From NCBI GenBank assembly GCA_037893225.1, contig JAZGUH010000103.1:1984001-2048000 (forward strand): a stretch of 64,000 nucleotides of DNA, written 5' to 3'. The DNA comes from Hippasteria phrygiana. Lineage: Eukaryota; Echinodermata; Asteroidea; Valvatida; Goniasteridae. Below the pieces are notes generated by a model. It made no database searches, was not told the origin of the DNA, and worked only from the letters and a program-made list of their open reading frames with translations. The position numbers and the translations under genes were made by a program. This document shows positions 23,101 through 36,700 of this stretch, piece after piece. How positions within the stretch are numbered: position 1 is the stretch's first letter; each line of letters begins with the position of its first letter.

Positions 23101-26100
23101 GTTAACTCTGTGTGCGTTCTCCCGTTTAATGCATTGTGGCTGCTTCACGTTTGCCAAATTTTCAGATGAACGCCCCTCCTTTCCCTGTTCATAATTGAAT
23201 GGGATATTGACCAAATCCAGCATTTTTCACACGTATGGGTAGCTTAGATCTAGCGCAACCATTTGAGACCATCGCCAGCTTCACAGCGTTAGAACTCTTC
23301 GAGAAAATTCAAACCTCGCAACTAATTTCTTTCTTTGAACTCTGTGTGCGTTCTTCCGTTTACTGCATTGTGACTGCTTAACGTTTGCCACATTTTCAGA
23401 TGAACGCCCCTCCTTTCCCTGTTCATAATTGAATGGGATATTGACCAAATCCAGTAATTTTCACACGTATGGGTAGCTTAGATCTGGCGCAACAATTTCA
23501 GACCATCGCCAGCTTCATAGCGTGAGAACTCTTCGAGAAAATTCAAACCTCGCAAAAATGTATTTCCTGTGAACTCTGTGTGCGTTCTTCCGTTTACTGC
23601 ATTGTGACTGCTTAACGTTTGCCACATTTTCAAATGAACGCCCCTCCTTTCCCTGTTCATAATTGAATGGGATATTGACCAAATCCAGTAATTTTCACAC
23701 GTATGGGTAGCTTAGATCTAGCGCAACAATTTGAGACCATCGCCAGCTTCACAGCGTTAGAACTCTTCGAGAAAATTCAAACCTCGCAACAAATTTCTTT
23801 CTGTTAACTCTGTGTGCGTTCTCCCGTTTAATGCATTGTGGCTGCTTAACGTTTGCCAAATTTTCAGATGAACGCCCCTCCTTTCCCTGTTCATAATTGA
23901 ATGGGATATTGACCAAATCCAGTAATTTTCACACGTATGGGTAGCTTAGATCTAGCGCAACAATTTGAGACCATCGCCAGCTTCATAGGGTGAGAACTCT
24001 TCGAGAAAATTCAAACCTCGCAACTAATTTTTCCCATGAACTCTGTGTGCGTTCTCCCGTTTACTGCATTGTGACTGCTTAACGTTTGCCAAATTTTCAG
24101 ATGAACGCCCCTCCTTTCCCTGTTCATAATTGAATGGTATATTGACCAAATCCAGTCATTTTTACACTGATGGGTAGCTTAGATTTAGCGCAACAATTTC
24201 AGACCATCACCAGCTTCACAGCGTTAGAACTCTTCGAGAAAATTCAAACCTCGCAACTAATTTCTTTCTGTGAACTCTGTGTGCGTTCTCCCGTTTACTG
24301 CATTGTGGCTGCTTCACGTTTGCCAAATTTTCAGATGAACGCCCCTCCTTTCCCTGTTCATAATTGAATGGGATATTGACCAAATCCAGCATTTTTCACA
24401 CGTATGGGTAGCTTAGATCTAGCGCAACAATTTGAGACCATCGCCAGCTTCACAGCGTTAGAACTCTTCGAGAAAATTCAAACCTCGCAACTAATTTCTT
24501 TCTTTGAACTCTGTGTGCGTTCTTCCGTTTACTGCATTGTGACTGCTTAACGTTTGCCACATTTTCAGATGAACGCCCCTCCTTTCCCTGTTCATAATTG
24601 AATGGGATATTGACCAAATCCAGTAATTTTCACACGTATGGGTAGCTTAGATCTAGCGCAACAATTTGAGACCATCGCCAGCTTCACAGCGTTAGAACTC
24701 TTCGAGAAAATTCAAACCTCGCAACTAATTTTTCCCATGAACTCTGTGTGCGTTCTCCCGTTTACTGCATTGTGACTGCCTAACGTTTGCCAAATTTTCA
24801 GATGAACGCCCCTCCTTTCCCTGTTCATAATTGAATGGTATATTGACCAAATCCAGTCATTTTTACACTGATGTGTAGCTTAGATTTAGCGCAACAATTT
24901 CAGACCATCACCAGCTTCACAGCGTTAGAACTCTTCGAGAAAATTCAAACCTCGCAACTAATTTCTTTCTGTGAACTCTGTGTGCGTTCTCCCGTTTACT
25001 GCATTGTGGCTGCTTAACGTTTGCCAAATTTTCAGATGAACGCCCCTCCTTTCCCTGTTCATAATTGAATGGGATATTGACCAAATCCAGTATTTTTCAC
25101 ACGTATTGGTAGCTTAGATCTAGCGCAACAATTTGAGACCATCGCCAGCTTCACAGCGTTAGAACTCTTCGAGAAAATTCAAACCTCGCAACAAATTTCT
25201 TTCTGTTAACTCTGTGTGCGTTCTCCCGTTTAATGCATTGTGGCTGCTTCACGTTTGCCAAATTTTCAGATGAACGCCCCTCCTTTCCCTGTTCATAATT
25301 GAATGGGATATTGACCAAATCCAGCATTTTTCACACGTATGGGTAGCTTAGATCTAGCGCAACCATTTGAGACCATCGCCAGCTTCACAGCGTTAGAACT
25401 CTTCGAGAAAATTCAAACCTCGCAACTAATTTCTTTCTTTGAACTCTGTGTGCGTTCTTCCGTTTACTGCATTGTGACTGCTTAACGTTTGCCACATTTT
25501 CAGATGAACGCCCCTCCTTTCCCTGTTCATAATTGAATGGGATATTGACCAAATCCAGTAATTTTCACACGTATGGGTAGCTTAGATCTAGCGCAACAAT
25601 TTGAGACCATCGCCAGCTTCATAGCGTGAGAACTCTTCGAGAAAATTCAAACCTCGCAAAAATGTATTTGCTGTGAACTCTGTGTGCGTTCTTCCGTTTA
25701 CTGCATTGTGACTGCTTAACGTTTGCCACATTTTCAAATGAACGCCCCTCCTTTCCCTGTTCATAATTGAATGGGATATTGACCAAATCCAGTAATTTTC
25801 ACACGTATGGGTAGCTTAGATCCAGCGCAACAATTTGAGACCATCGCCAGCTTCACAGCGTTAGAACTCTTCGAGAAAATTCAAACCTCGCAACAAATTT
25901 CTTTCTGTTAACTCTGTGTGCGTTCTCCCGTTTAATGCATTGTGGCTGCTTAACGTTTGCCAAATTTTCAGATGAACGCCCCTCCTTTCCCTGTTCATAA
26001 TTGAATGGGATATTGACCAAATCCAGTAATTTTCACACGTATGGGTAGCTTAGATCTAGCGCAACAATTTGAGACCATCGCCAGCTTCATAGGGTGAGAA

Positions 26101-26507
26101 CTCTTCGAGAAAATTCAAACCTCGCAACTAATTTTTCCCATGAACTCTGTGTGCGTTCTCCCGTTTACTGCATTGTGACTGCTTAACGTTTGCCAAATTT
26201 TCAGATGGACGCCCCTCCTTTCCCTGTTCATAATTGAATGGTATATTGACCAAATCCAGTCATTTTTACACTGATGGGTAGCTTAGATTTAGCGCAACAA
26301 TTTCAGACCATCACCAGCTTCACAGCGTTAGAACTCTTCGAGAAAATTCAAACCTCGCAACTAATTTCTTTCTGTGAACTCTGTGTGCGTTCTCCCGTTT
26401 ACTGCATTGTGGCTGCTTCACGTTTGCCAAATTTTCAGATGAACGCCCCTCCTTTCCCTGTTCATAATTGAATGGGATATTGACCAAATCCAGCATTTTT
26501 CACACGT
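20196..26507 (+). repeat. 14-mer HOR (9-mer + 5-mer), two copies of 3273 bp
   Basis: Copy 1 is 20196-23468 and copy 2 runs from 23469 to about 26507. Private marks recur at exactly 3273 bp: gatctggcgc in the first E, gactgcctaacg (21505, 24778), tgatgtgtagc, cgtattggtagc, gatccagcg (22546, 25819) and cagatggacg (22931, 26204). Each copy is a 9-mer followed by a shorter E-A-B-C run. Copy 1 ends with a C/A hybrid and D'; copy 2 has an intact C at 26274 instead, so the copies separate within that monomer. Confidence 0.9.
23001..23234 (+). repeat. C/A hybrid that makes the 5-mer from the 9-mer
   Basis: The head and the stretch caactaatttctttctg are C type; from ttaactc onward (tttaatgcattgtgg, cttcacg) it is A type, and D' follows directly. 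In the 9-mer, C (4th) and A (8th) are four monomers apart, so one exchange here removes D-F-C and part of A, giving 2104 - 935 = 1169 bp. The join lies around 23101-23103. The head has gatgggtag, matching the first C, not the second (gatgtgtag). Confidence 0.88.
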
Positions 26508-29500
26508 ATGGGTAGCTTAGATCTAGCGCAACAATGTGAGACCATCGCCAGCTTCAGAGCGTTAGAACTCTTCGAGAAAATTCAAACCTCGCAACAAATT
26601 TCTTTCTGTTAACTCTGTGTGCGTTCTCCCGTTTAATGCATTGTGGCTGCTTCACGTTTGCCAAATTTTCAGATGAACGCCCCTCCTTTCCCTGTTCATA
26701 ATTGAATGGTATATTGACCAAATCCAGTCATTTTTACACTGATGGGTAGCTTAGATTTAGCGCAACAATTTCAGACCATCACCAGCTTCACAGCGTTAGA
26801 ACTCTTCGAGAAAATTCAAACCTCGCAACTAATTTCTTTCTGTGAACTCTGTGTGCGTTCTCCCGTTTACTGCATTGTGGCTGCTTAACGTTTGCCAAAT
26901 TTTCAGATGAACGCCCCTCCTTTCCCTGTTCATAATTGAATGGGATATTGACCAAATCCAGTATTTTTCACACGTATTGGTAGCTTAGATCTAGCGCAAC
27001 AATTTGAGACCATCGCCAGCTTCACAGCGTTAGAACTCTTCGAGAAAATTCAAACCTCGCAACAAATTTCTTTCTGTTAACTCTGTGTGCGTTCTCCCGT
27101 TTAATGCATTGTGGCTGCTTCACGTTTGCCAAATTTTCAGATGAACGCCCCTCCTTTCCCTGTTCATAATTGAATGGGATATTCACCAAATCCAGTAATT
27201 TTCACACGTATGGGTAGCTTAGATCTAGCGCAACAATTTGAGACCATCGCCAGCTTCATAGGGTGAGAACTCTTCGAGAAAATTCAAACCTCGCAACTAA
27301 TTTTTCCCATGAACTCTGTGTGCGTTCTCCCGTTTACTGCATTGTGACTGCTTAACGTTTGCCAAATTTTCAGATGGACGCCCCTCCTTTCCCTGTTCAT
27401 AATTGAATGGTATATTGACCAAATCCAGTCATTTTTACACTGATGGGTAGCTTAGATTTAGCGCAACAATTTCAGACCATCACCAGCTTCACAGCGTTAG
27501 AACTCTTCGAGAAAATTCAAACCTCGCAACTAATTTCTTTCTGTGAACTCTGTGTGCGTTCTCCCGTTTACTGCATTGTGGCTGCTTCACGTTTGCCAAA
27601 TTTTCAGATGAACGCCCCTCCTTTCCCTGTTCATAATTGAATGGGATATTGACCAAATCCAGCATTTTTCACACGTATGGGTAGCTTAGATCTAGCGCAA
27701 CAATGTGAGACCATCGCCAGCTTCAGAGCGTTAGAACTCTTCGAGAAAATTCAAACCTCGCAACAAATTTCTTTCTGTTAACTCTGTGTGCGTTCTCCCG
27801 TTTAATGCATTGTGGCTGCTTCACGTTTGCCAAATTTTCAGATGAACGCCCCTCCTTTCCCTGTTCATAATTGAATGGGATATTGACCAAATCCAGTAAT
27901 TTTCACACGTATGGGTAGCTTAGATCTAGCGCAACAATTTGAGACCATCGCCAGCTTCACAGCGTTAGAACTCTTCGAGAAAATTCAAACCTCGCAACTA
28001 ATTTCTTTCTGTTAACTCTGTGTGCGTTCTCCCGTTTAATGCATTGTGGCTGCTTCACGTTTGCCAAATTTTCAGATGAACGCCCCTCCTCTCCCTGTTC
28101 ATAATTGAATTGGATATTGACCAAATCCAGCATTTTTCACACGTATGGGTAGCTTAGATCTAGCGCAACAATTTGAGACCATCGCCAGCTTCACAGCGTT
28201 AGAACTCTTCGAGAAAATTCAAACCTCGCAACTAATTTCTTTCTTTGAACTCTGTGTGCGTTCTTCCGTTTACTGCATTGTGACTGCTTAACGTTTGCCA
28301 CATTTTCAGATGAACGCCCCTCCTTTCCCTGTTCATAATTGAATGGGATATTGACCAAATCCAGTAATTTTCACACGTATGGGTAGCTTAGATCTAGCGC
28401 AACAATTTGAGACCATCGCCAGCTTCACAGCGTTAGAACTCTTCGAGAAAATTCAAACCTCGCAACAAATTTTCCCCATGAACTCTGTGTGCGTTCTCCC
28501 GTTTACTGCATTGTGACTGCTTAACGTTTGCCAAATTTTCAGATGAACGCCCCTAGTTTCCCTGTTCATAATTGAATGGGATATTGACCAAATCCAGTAA
28601 TTTTCACACGTATGGGTAGCTTAGATCTAGCGCAACAATTTGAGACCATCGCCAGCTTCACAGCGTTAGAACTCTTCGAGAAAATTCAAACCTCGCAACA
28701 AATTTCTTTCTGTTAACTCTGTGTGCGTTCTTCCGTTTACTGCATTGTGACTGCTTAACGTTTGCCACATTTTCAGATGAACGCCCCTCCTTTCCCTGTT
28801 CATAATTGAATGGGATATTGACCAAATCCAGTAATTTTCACACGTATGGGTAGCTTAGATCTAGCGCAACAATTTGAGACCATCGCCAGCTTCATAGCGT
28901 GAGAACTCTTCGAGAAAATTCAAACCTCGCAAAAATGTATTTGCTGTGAACTCTGTGTGCGTTCTTCCGTTTACTGCATTGTGACTGCTTAACGTTTGCC
29001 ACATTTTCAAATGAACGCCCCTCCTTTCCCTGTTCATAATTGAATGGGATATTGACCAAATCCAGTAATTTTCACACGTATGGGTAGCTTAGATCCAGCG
29101 CAACAATTTGAGACCATCGCCAGCTTCACAGCGTTAGAACTCTTCGAGAAAATTCAAACCTCGCAACAAATTTCTTTCTGTTAACTCTGTGTGCGTTCTC
29201 CCGTTTAATGCATTGTGGCTGCTTAACGTTTGCCAAATTTTCAGATGAACGCCCCTCCTTTCCCTGTTCATAATTGAATGGGATATTGACCAAATCCAGT
29301 AATTTTCACACGTATGGGTAGCTTAGATCTAGCGCAACAATTTGAGACCATCGCCAGCTTCATAGGGTGAGAACTCTTCGAGAAAATTCAAACCTCGCAA
29401 CTAATTTTTCCCATGAACTCTGTGTGCGTTCTCCCGTTTACTGCATTGTGACTGCTTAACGTTTGCCAAATTTTCAGATGGACGCCCCTCCTTTCCCTGT

Positions 29501-29780
29501 TCATAATTGAATGGTATATTGACCAAATCCAGTCATTTTTACACTGATGGGTAGCTTAGATTTAGCGCAACAATTTCAGACCATCACCAGCTTCACAGCG
29601 TTAGAACTCTTCGAGAAAATTCAAACCTCGCAACTAATTTCTTTCTGTGAACTCTGTGTGCGTTCTCCCGTTTACTGCATTGTGGCTGCTTCACGTTTGC
29701 CAAATTTTCAGATGAACGCCCCTCCTTTCCCTGTTCATAATTGAATGGGATATTGACCAAATCCAGTAATTTTTCACACG
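26040..29780 (+). repeat. Scrambled 5-mer block with repeated hybrids
   Basis: B-C-(D/A hybrid) at 26040-26741 recurs at 27209-27910, a 1169-bp shift. The hybrid (26508-26741 and 27677-27910) has a D head (agcattttt), A tail, and two private changes, caatgtgag and cttcagagcg. E-A-B-C at 28846-29780 is again the 25573-26507 segment shifted 3273 bp, sharing gatccagcg (29092) and cagatggacg (29477). Between 27910 and 28845 are A-, D- and F-like monomers with private changes such as cctagtttccc near 28553. Confidence 0.82.
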
Positions 29781-30716
29781 TATGGGTAGCTTAGATCTAG
29801 CGCAACAATTTGAGACCATCGCCAGCTTCACAGCGTTAGAACTCTTCGAGAAAATTCAAACCTCGCAACTAATTTCTTTCTGTTAACTCTGTGTGCGTTC
29901 TCCCGTTTAATGCATTGTGGCTGCTTCACGTTTGCCAAATTTTCAGATGAACGCCCCTCCTCTCCCTGTTCATAATTGAATTGGATATTGACCAAATCCA
30001 GCATTTTTCACACGTATGGGTAGCTTAGATCTAGCGCAACAATTTGAGACCATCGCCAGCTTCACAGCGTTAGAACTCTTCGAGAAAATTCAAACCTCGC
30101 AACTAATTTCTTTCTTTGAACTCTGTGTGCGTTCTTCCGTTTACTGCATTGTGACTGCTTAACGTTTGCCACATTTTCAGATGAACGCCCCTCCTTTCCC
30201 TGTTCATAATTGAATGGGATATTGACCAAATCCAGTAATTTTCACACGTATGGGTAGCTTAGATCTAGCGCAACAATTTGAGACCATCGCCAGCTTCACA
30301 GCGTTAGAACTCTTCGAGAAAATTCAAACCTCGCAACTAATTTTTCCCATGAACTCTGTGTGCGTTCTCCCGTTTACTGCATTGTGACTGCTTAACGTTT
30401 GCCAAATTTTCAGATGAACGCCCCTCCTTTCCCTGTTCATAATTGAATGGTATATTGACCAAATCCAGTCATTTTTACACTGATGGGTAGCTTAGATTTA
30501 GCGCAACAATTTCAGACCATCACCAGCTTCACAGCGTTAGAACTCTTCGAGAAAATTCAAACCTCGCAACTAATTTCTTTCTGTGAACTCTGTGTGCGTT
30601 CTCCCGTTTACTGCATTGTGGCTGCTTAACGTTTGCCACATTTTCAGATGAACGCCCCTCCTTTCCCTGTTCATAATTGAATGGGATATTGACCAAATCC
30701 AGTAATTTTCACACGT
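29781..30716 (+). repeat. Four-monomer junction with one-base insertion
   Basis: A C-tail/A-tail mixture, D, F and C. The monomer boundary near 29768 reads agtaatttttcac with an extra T relative to agtaattttcac. The pair of rare changes cctctccctg plus gaattggat near 28091 recurs near 29962 at 1871 bp, i.e. eight monomers plus that inserted base, which ties this block to 27910-28380. Confidence 0.78.
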
Positions 30717-33700
30717 ATGGGTAGCTTAGATCTAGCGCAACAATTTGAGACCATCGCCAGCTTCACAGCGTTAGAACTCTTCGAGAAAATTCAAACCTCG
30801 CAACAAATTTCTTTCTGTTAACTCTGTGTGCGTTCTCCCGTTTAATGCATTGTGGCTGCTTCACGTTTGCCAAATTTTCAGATGAACGCCCCTCCTCTCC
30901 CTGTTCATAATTGAATGGGATATTGACCAAATCCAGCATTTTTCACACGTATGGGTAGCTTAGATCTAGCGCAACAATTTGAGACCATCGCCAGCTTCAC
31001 AGCGTTAGAACTCTTCGAGAAAATTCAAACCTCGCAACTAATTTCTTTCTTTGAACTCTGTGTGCGTTCTTCCGTTTACTGCATTGTGACTGCTTAACGT
31101 TTGCCACATTTTCAGATGAACGCCCCTCCTTTCCCTGTTCATAATTGAATGGGATATTGACAAAATCCAGTAATTTTCACACGTATGGGTAGCTTAGATC
31201 TAGCGCAACAATTTGAGACCATCGCCAGCTTCACAGCGTTAGAACTCTTCGAGAAAATTCAAACCTCGCAACTAATTTTTCCCATGAACTCTGTGTGCGT
31301 TCTCCCGTTTACTGCTTTGTGACTGCTTAACGTTTGCCAAATTTTCAGATGAACGCCCCTACTTTCCCTGTTCATAATTGAATGGTATATTGACCAAATC
31401 CAGTCATTTTTACACTGATGGGTAGCTTAGATTTAGCGCAACAATTTCAGACCATCACCAGCTTCACAGCGTTAGAACTCTTCGAGAAAATTCAAACCTC
31501 GCAACTAATTTCTTTCTGTGAACTCTGTGTGCGTTCTCCCGTTTACTGCATTGTGGCTGCTTAACGTTTGCCACATTTTCAGATGAACGCCCCTCCTTTC
31601 CCTGTTCATAATTGAATGGGATATTGACCAAATCCAGTAATTTTCACACGTATGGGTAGCTTAGATCTAGCGCAACAATTTGAGACCATCGCCAGCTTCA
31701 CAGCGTTAGAACTCTTCGAGAAAATTCAAACCTCGCAACAAATTTTTTTCTGTTAACTCTGTGTGCGTTCTCCCGTTTAATGCATTGTGGCTGCTTCACG
31801 TTTGCCAAATTTTCAGATGAACGCCCCTCCTTTCCCTGTTCATAATTGAATGGGATATTGACCAAATCCAGCATTTTTCACACGTATGGGTAGCTTAGAT
31901 CTAGCGCAACCATTTGAGACCATCGCCAGCTTCACAGCGTTAGAACTCTTCGAGAAAATTCAAACCTCGCAACTAATTTCTTTCTTTGAACTCTGTGTGC
32001 GTTCTTCCGTTTACTGCATTGTGACTGCTTAACGTTTGCCACATTTTCAGATGAACGCCCCTCCTTTCCCTGTTCATAATTGAATGGGATATTGACCAAA
32101 TCCAGTAATTTTAACACACATGGGTAGCTTAGATCTAGCGCAACAATTTGAGACCATCGCCAGCTTCACAGCGTTAGAACTCTTCGAGAAAATTCAAACC
32201 TCGCAACAAATTTCTTTCTGTTAACTCTGTGTGCGTTCTCCGGTTTAATGCATTGTGGCTGCTTCACGTTTGCCAAATTTTCAGATGAACGCCCCTCCTC
32301 TCCCTGTTCATAATTGAATGGGATATTGACCAAATCCAGCATTTTTCACACGTATGGGTAGCTTAGATCTAGCGCAACAATTTGAGACCATCGCCAGCTT
32401 CACAGCGTTAGAACTCTTCGAGAAAATTCAAACCTCGCAACTAATTTCTTTCTTTGAACTCTGTGTGCGTTCTTCCGTTTACTGCATTGTGACTGCTTAA
32501 CGTTTGCCACATTTTCAGATGAACGCCCCTCCTTTCCCTGTTCATAATTGAATGGGATATTGACCAAATCCAGTAATTTTCACACGTATGGGTAGCTTAG
32601 ATCTAGCGCAACAATTTGAGACCATCGCCAGCTTCACAGCGTTAGAACTCTTCGAGAAAATTCAAACCTCGCAACTAATTTTTCCCATGAACTCTGTGTG
32701 CGTTCTCCCGTTTACTGCATTGTGACTGCTTAACGTTTGCCAAATTTTCAGATGAACGCCCCTCCTTTCCCTGTTCATAATTGAATGGTATATTGACCAA
32801 ATCCAGTCATTTTTACACTGATGGGTAGCTTAGATTTAGCGCAACAATTTCAGACCATCACCAGCTTCACAGCGTTAGAACTCTTCGAGAAAATTCAAAC
32901 CTCGCAACTAATTTCTTTCTGTGAACTCTGTGTGCGTTCTCCCGTTTACTGCATTGTGGCTGCTTAACGTTTGCCACATTTTCAGATGAACGCCCCTCCT
33001 TTCCCTGTTCATAATTGAATGGGATATTGACCAAATCCAGTAATTTTCACACGTATGGGTAGCTTAGATCTAGCGCAACAATTTGAGACCATCGCCAGCT
33101 TCACAGCGTTAGAACTCTTCGAGAAAATTCAAACCTCGCAACAAATTTCTTTCTGTTAACTCTGTGTGCGTTCTCCCGTTTAATGCATTGTGGCTGCTTC
33201 ACGTTTGCCAAATTTTCAGATGAACGCCCCTCCTCTCCCTGTTCATAATTGAATGGGATATTGACCAAATCCAGCATTTTTCACACGTATGGGTAGCTTA
33301 GATCTAGCGCAACAATTTGAGACCATCGCCAGCTTCACAGCGTTAGAACTCTTCGAGAAAATTCAAACCTCGCAACTAATTTCTTTCTTTGAACTCTGTG
33401 TGCGTTCTTCCGTTTACTGCATTGTGACTGCTTAACGTTTGCCACATTTTCAGATGAACGCCCCTCCTTTCCCTGTTCATAATTGAATGGGATATTGACC
33501 AAATCCAGTAATTTTCACACGTATGGGTAGCTTAGATCTAGCGCAACAATTTGAGACCATCGCCAGCTTCACAGCGTTAGAACTCTTCGAGAAAATTCAA
33601 ACCTCGCAACAAATTTCTTTCTGTTAACTCTGTGTGCGTTCTCCCGTTTAATGCATTGTGGCTGCTTCACGTTTGCCAAATTTTCAGATGAACGCCCCTC

Positions 33701-36700
33701 CTCTCCCTGTTCATAATTGAATGGGATATTGACCAAATCCAGCATTTTTCACACGTATGGGTAGCTTAGATCTAGCGCAACAATTTGAGACCATCGCCAG
33801 CTTCACAGCGTTAGAACTCTTCGAGAAAATTCAAACCTCGCAACTAATTTCTTTCTTTGAACTCTGTGTGCGTTCTTCCGTTTACTGCATTGTGACTGCT
33901 TAACGTTTGCCACATTTTCAGATGAACGCCCCTCCTTTCCCTGTTCATAATTGAATGGGATATTGACAAAATCCAGTAATTTTCACACGTATGGGTAGCT
34001 TAGATCTAGCGCAACAATTTGAGACCATCGCCAGCTTCACAGCGTTAGAACTCTTCGAGAAAATTCAAACCTCGCAACTAATTTTTCCCATGAACTCTGT
34101 GTGCGTTCTCCCGTTTACTGCTTTGTGACTGCTTAACGTTTGCCAAATTTTCAGATGAACGCCCCTCCTTTCCCTGTTCATAATTGAATGGTATATTGAC
34201 CAAATCCAGTCATTTTTACACTGATGGGTAGCTTAGATTTAGCGCAACAATTTCAGACCATCACCAGCTTCACAGCGTTAGAACTCTTCGAGAAAATTCA
34301 AACCTCGCAACTAATTTCTTTCTGTGAACTCTGTGTGCGTTCTCCCGTTTACTGCATTGTGGCTGCTTAACGTTTGCCACATTTTCAGATGAACGCCCCT
34401 CCTTTCCCTGTTCATAATTGAATGGGATATTGACCAAATCCAGTAATTTTCACACGTATGGGTAGCTTAGATCTAGCGCAACAATTTGAGACCATCGCCA
34501 GCTTCACAGCGTTAGAACTCTTCGAGAAAATTCAAACCTCGCAACAAATTTTTTTCTGTTAACTCTGTGTGCGTTCTCCCGTTTAATGCATTGTGGCTGC
34601 TTCACGTTTGCCAAATTTTCAGATGAACGCCCCTCCTTTCCCTGTTCATAATTGAATGGGATATTGACCAAATCCAGCATTTTTCACACGTATGGGTAGC
34701 TTAGATCTAGCGCAACCATTTGAGACCATCGCCAGCTTCACAGCGTTAGAACTCTTCGAGAAAATTCAAACCTCGCAACTAATTTCTTTCTTTGAACTCT
34801 GTGTGCGTTCTTCCGTTTACTGCATTGTGACTGCTTAACGTTTGCCACATTTTCAGATGAACGCCCCTCCTTTCCCTGTTCATAATTGAATGGGATATTG
34901 ACCAAATCCAGTAATTTTAACACACATGGGTAGCTTAGATCTAGCGCAACAATTTGAGACCATCGCCAGCTTCACAGCGTTAGAACTCTTCGAGAAAATT
35001 CAAACCTCGCAACAAATTTCTTTCTGTTAACTCTGTGTGCGTTCTCCGGTTTAATGCATTGTGGCTGCTTCACGTTTGCCAAATTTTCAGATGAACGCCC
35101 CTCCTCTCCCTGTTCATAATTGAATGGGATATTGACCAAATCCAGCATTTTTCACACGTATGGGTAGCTTAGATCTAGCGCAACAATTTGAGACCATCGC
35201 CAGCTTCACAGCGTTAGAACTCTTCGAGAAAATTCAAACCTCGCAACTAATTTCTTTCTTTGAACTCTGTGTGCGTTCTTCCGTTTACTGCATTGTGACT
35301 GCTTAACGTTTGCCACATTTTCAGATGAACGCCCCTCCTTTCCCTGTTCATAATTGAATGGGATATTGACCAAATCCAGTAATTTTCACACGTATGGGTA
35401 GCTTAGATCTAGCGCAACAATTTGAGACCATCGCCAGCTTCACAGCGTTAGAACTCTTCGAGAAAATTCAAACCTCGCAACTAATTTTTCCCATGAACTC
35501 TGTGTGCGTTCTCCCGTTTACTGCATTGTGACTGCTTAACGTTTGCCAAATTTTCAGATGAACGCCCCTCCTTTCCCTGTTCATAATTGAATGGTATATT
35601 GACCAAATCCAGTCATTTTTACACTGATGGGTAGCTTAGATTTAGCGCAACAATTTCAGACCATCACCAGCTTCACAGCGTTAGAACTCTTCGAGAAAAT
35701 TCAAACCTCGCAACTAATTTCTTTCTGTGAACTCTGTGTGCGTTCTCCCGTTTACTGCATTGTGGCTGCTTAACGTTTGCCACATTTTCAGATGAACGCC
35801 CCTCCTTTCCCTGTTCATAATTGAATGGGATATTGACCAAATCCAGTAATTTTCACACGTATGGGTAGCTTAGATCTAGCGCAACAATTTGAGACCATCG
35901 CCAGCTTCACAGCGTTAGAACTCTTCGAGAAAATTCAAACCTCGCAACAAATTTCTTTCTGTTAACTCTGTGTGCGTTCTCCCGTTTAATGCATTGTGGC
36001 TGCTTCACGTTTGCCAAATTTTCAGATGAACGCCCCTCCTCTCCCTGTTCATAATTGAATGGGATATTGACCAAATCCAGCATTTTTCACACGTATGGGT
36101 AGCTTAGATCTAGCGCAACAATTTGAGACCATCGCCAGCTTCACAGCGTTAGAACTCTTCGAGAAAATTCAAACCTCGCAACTAATTTCTTTCTTTGAAC
36201 TCTGTGTGCGTTCTTCCGTTTACTGCATTGTGACTGCTTAACGTTTGCCACATTTTCAGATGAACGCCCCTCCTTTCCCTGTTCATAATTGAATGGGATA
36301 TTGACCAAATCCAGTAATTTTCACACGTATGGGTAGCTTAGATCTAGCGCAACAATTTGAGACCATCGCCAGCTTCACAGCTTTAGAACTCTTCGAGAAA
36401 ATTCAAAATTCGCAACAAATTTCTTTCTGTTAACTCTGTGTGCGTTCTCCCGTTTAATGCATTATGGCTGCTTCACGTTTGCCAAATTTTCAGATGAACG
36501 CCCCTCCTCTCCCTGTTCATAATTGAATGGGATATTGACCAAATCCAGCATTTTTCACACGTATGGGTAGCTTAGATCTAGCGCAACAATTTGAGACCAT
36601 CGCCAGCTTCACAGCGTTAGAACTCTTCGAGAAAATTCAAACCTCGCAACTAATTTCTTTCTTTGAACTCTGTGTGCGTTCTTCCGTTTACTGCATTGTG

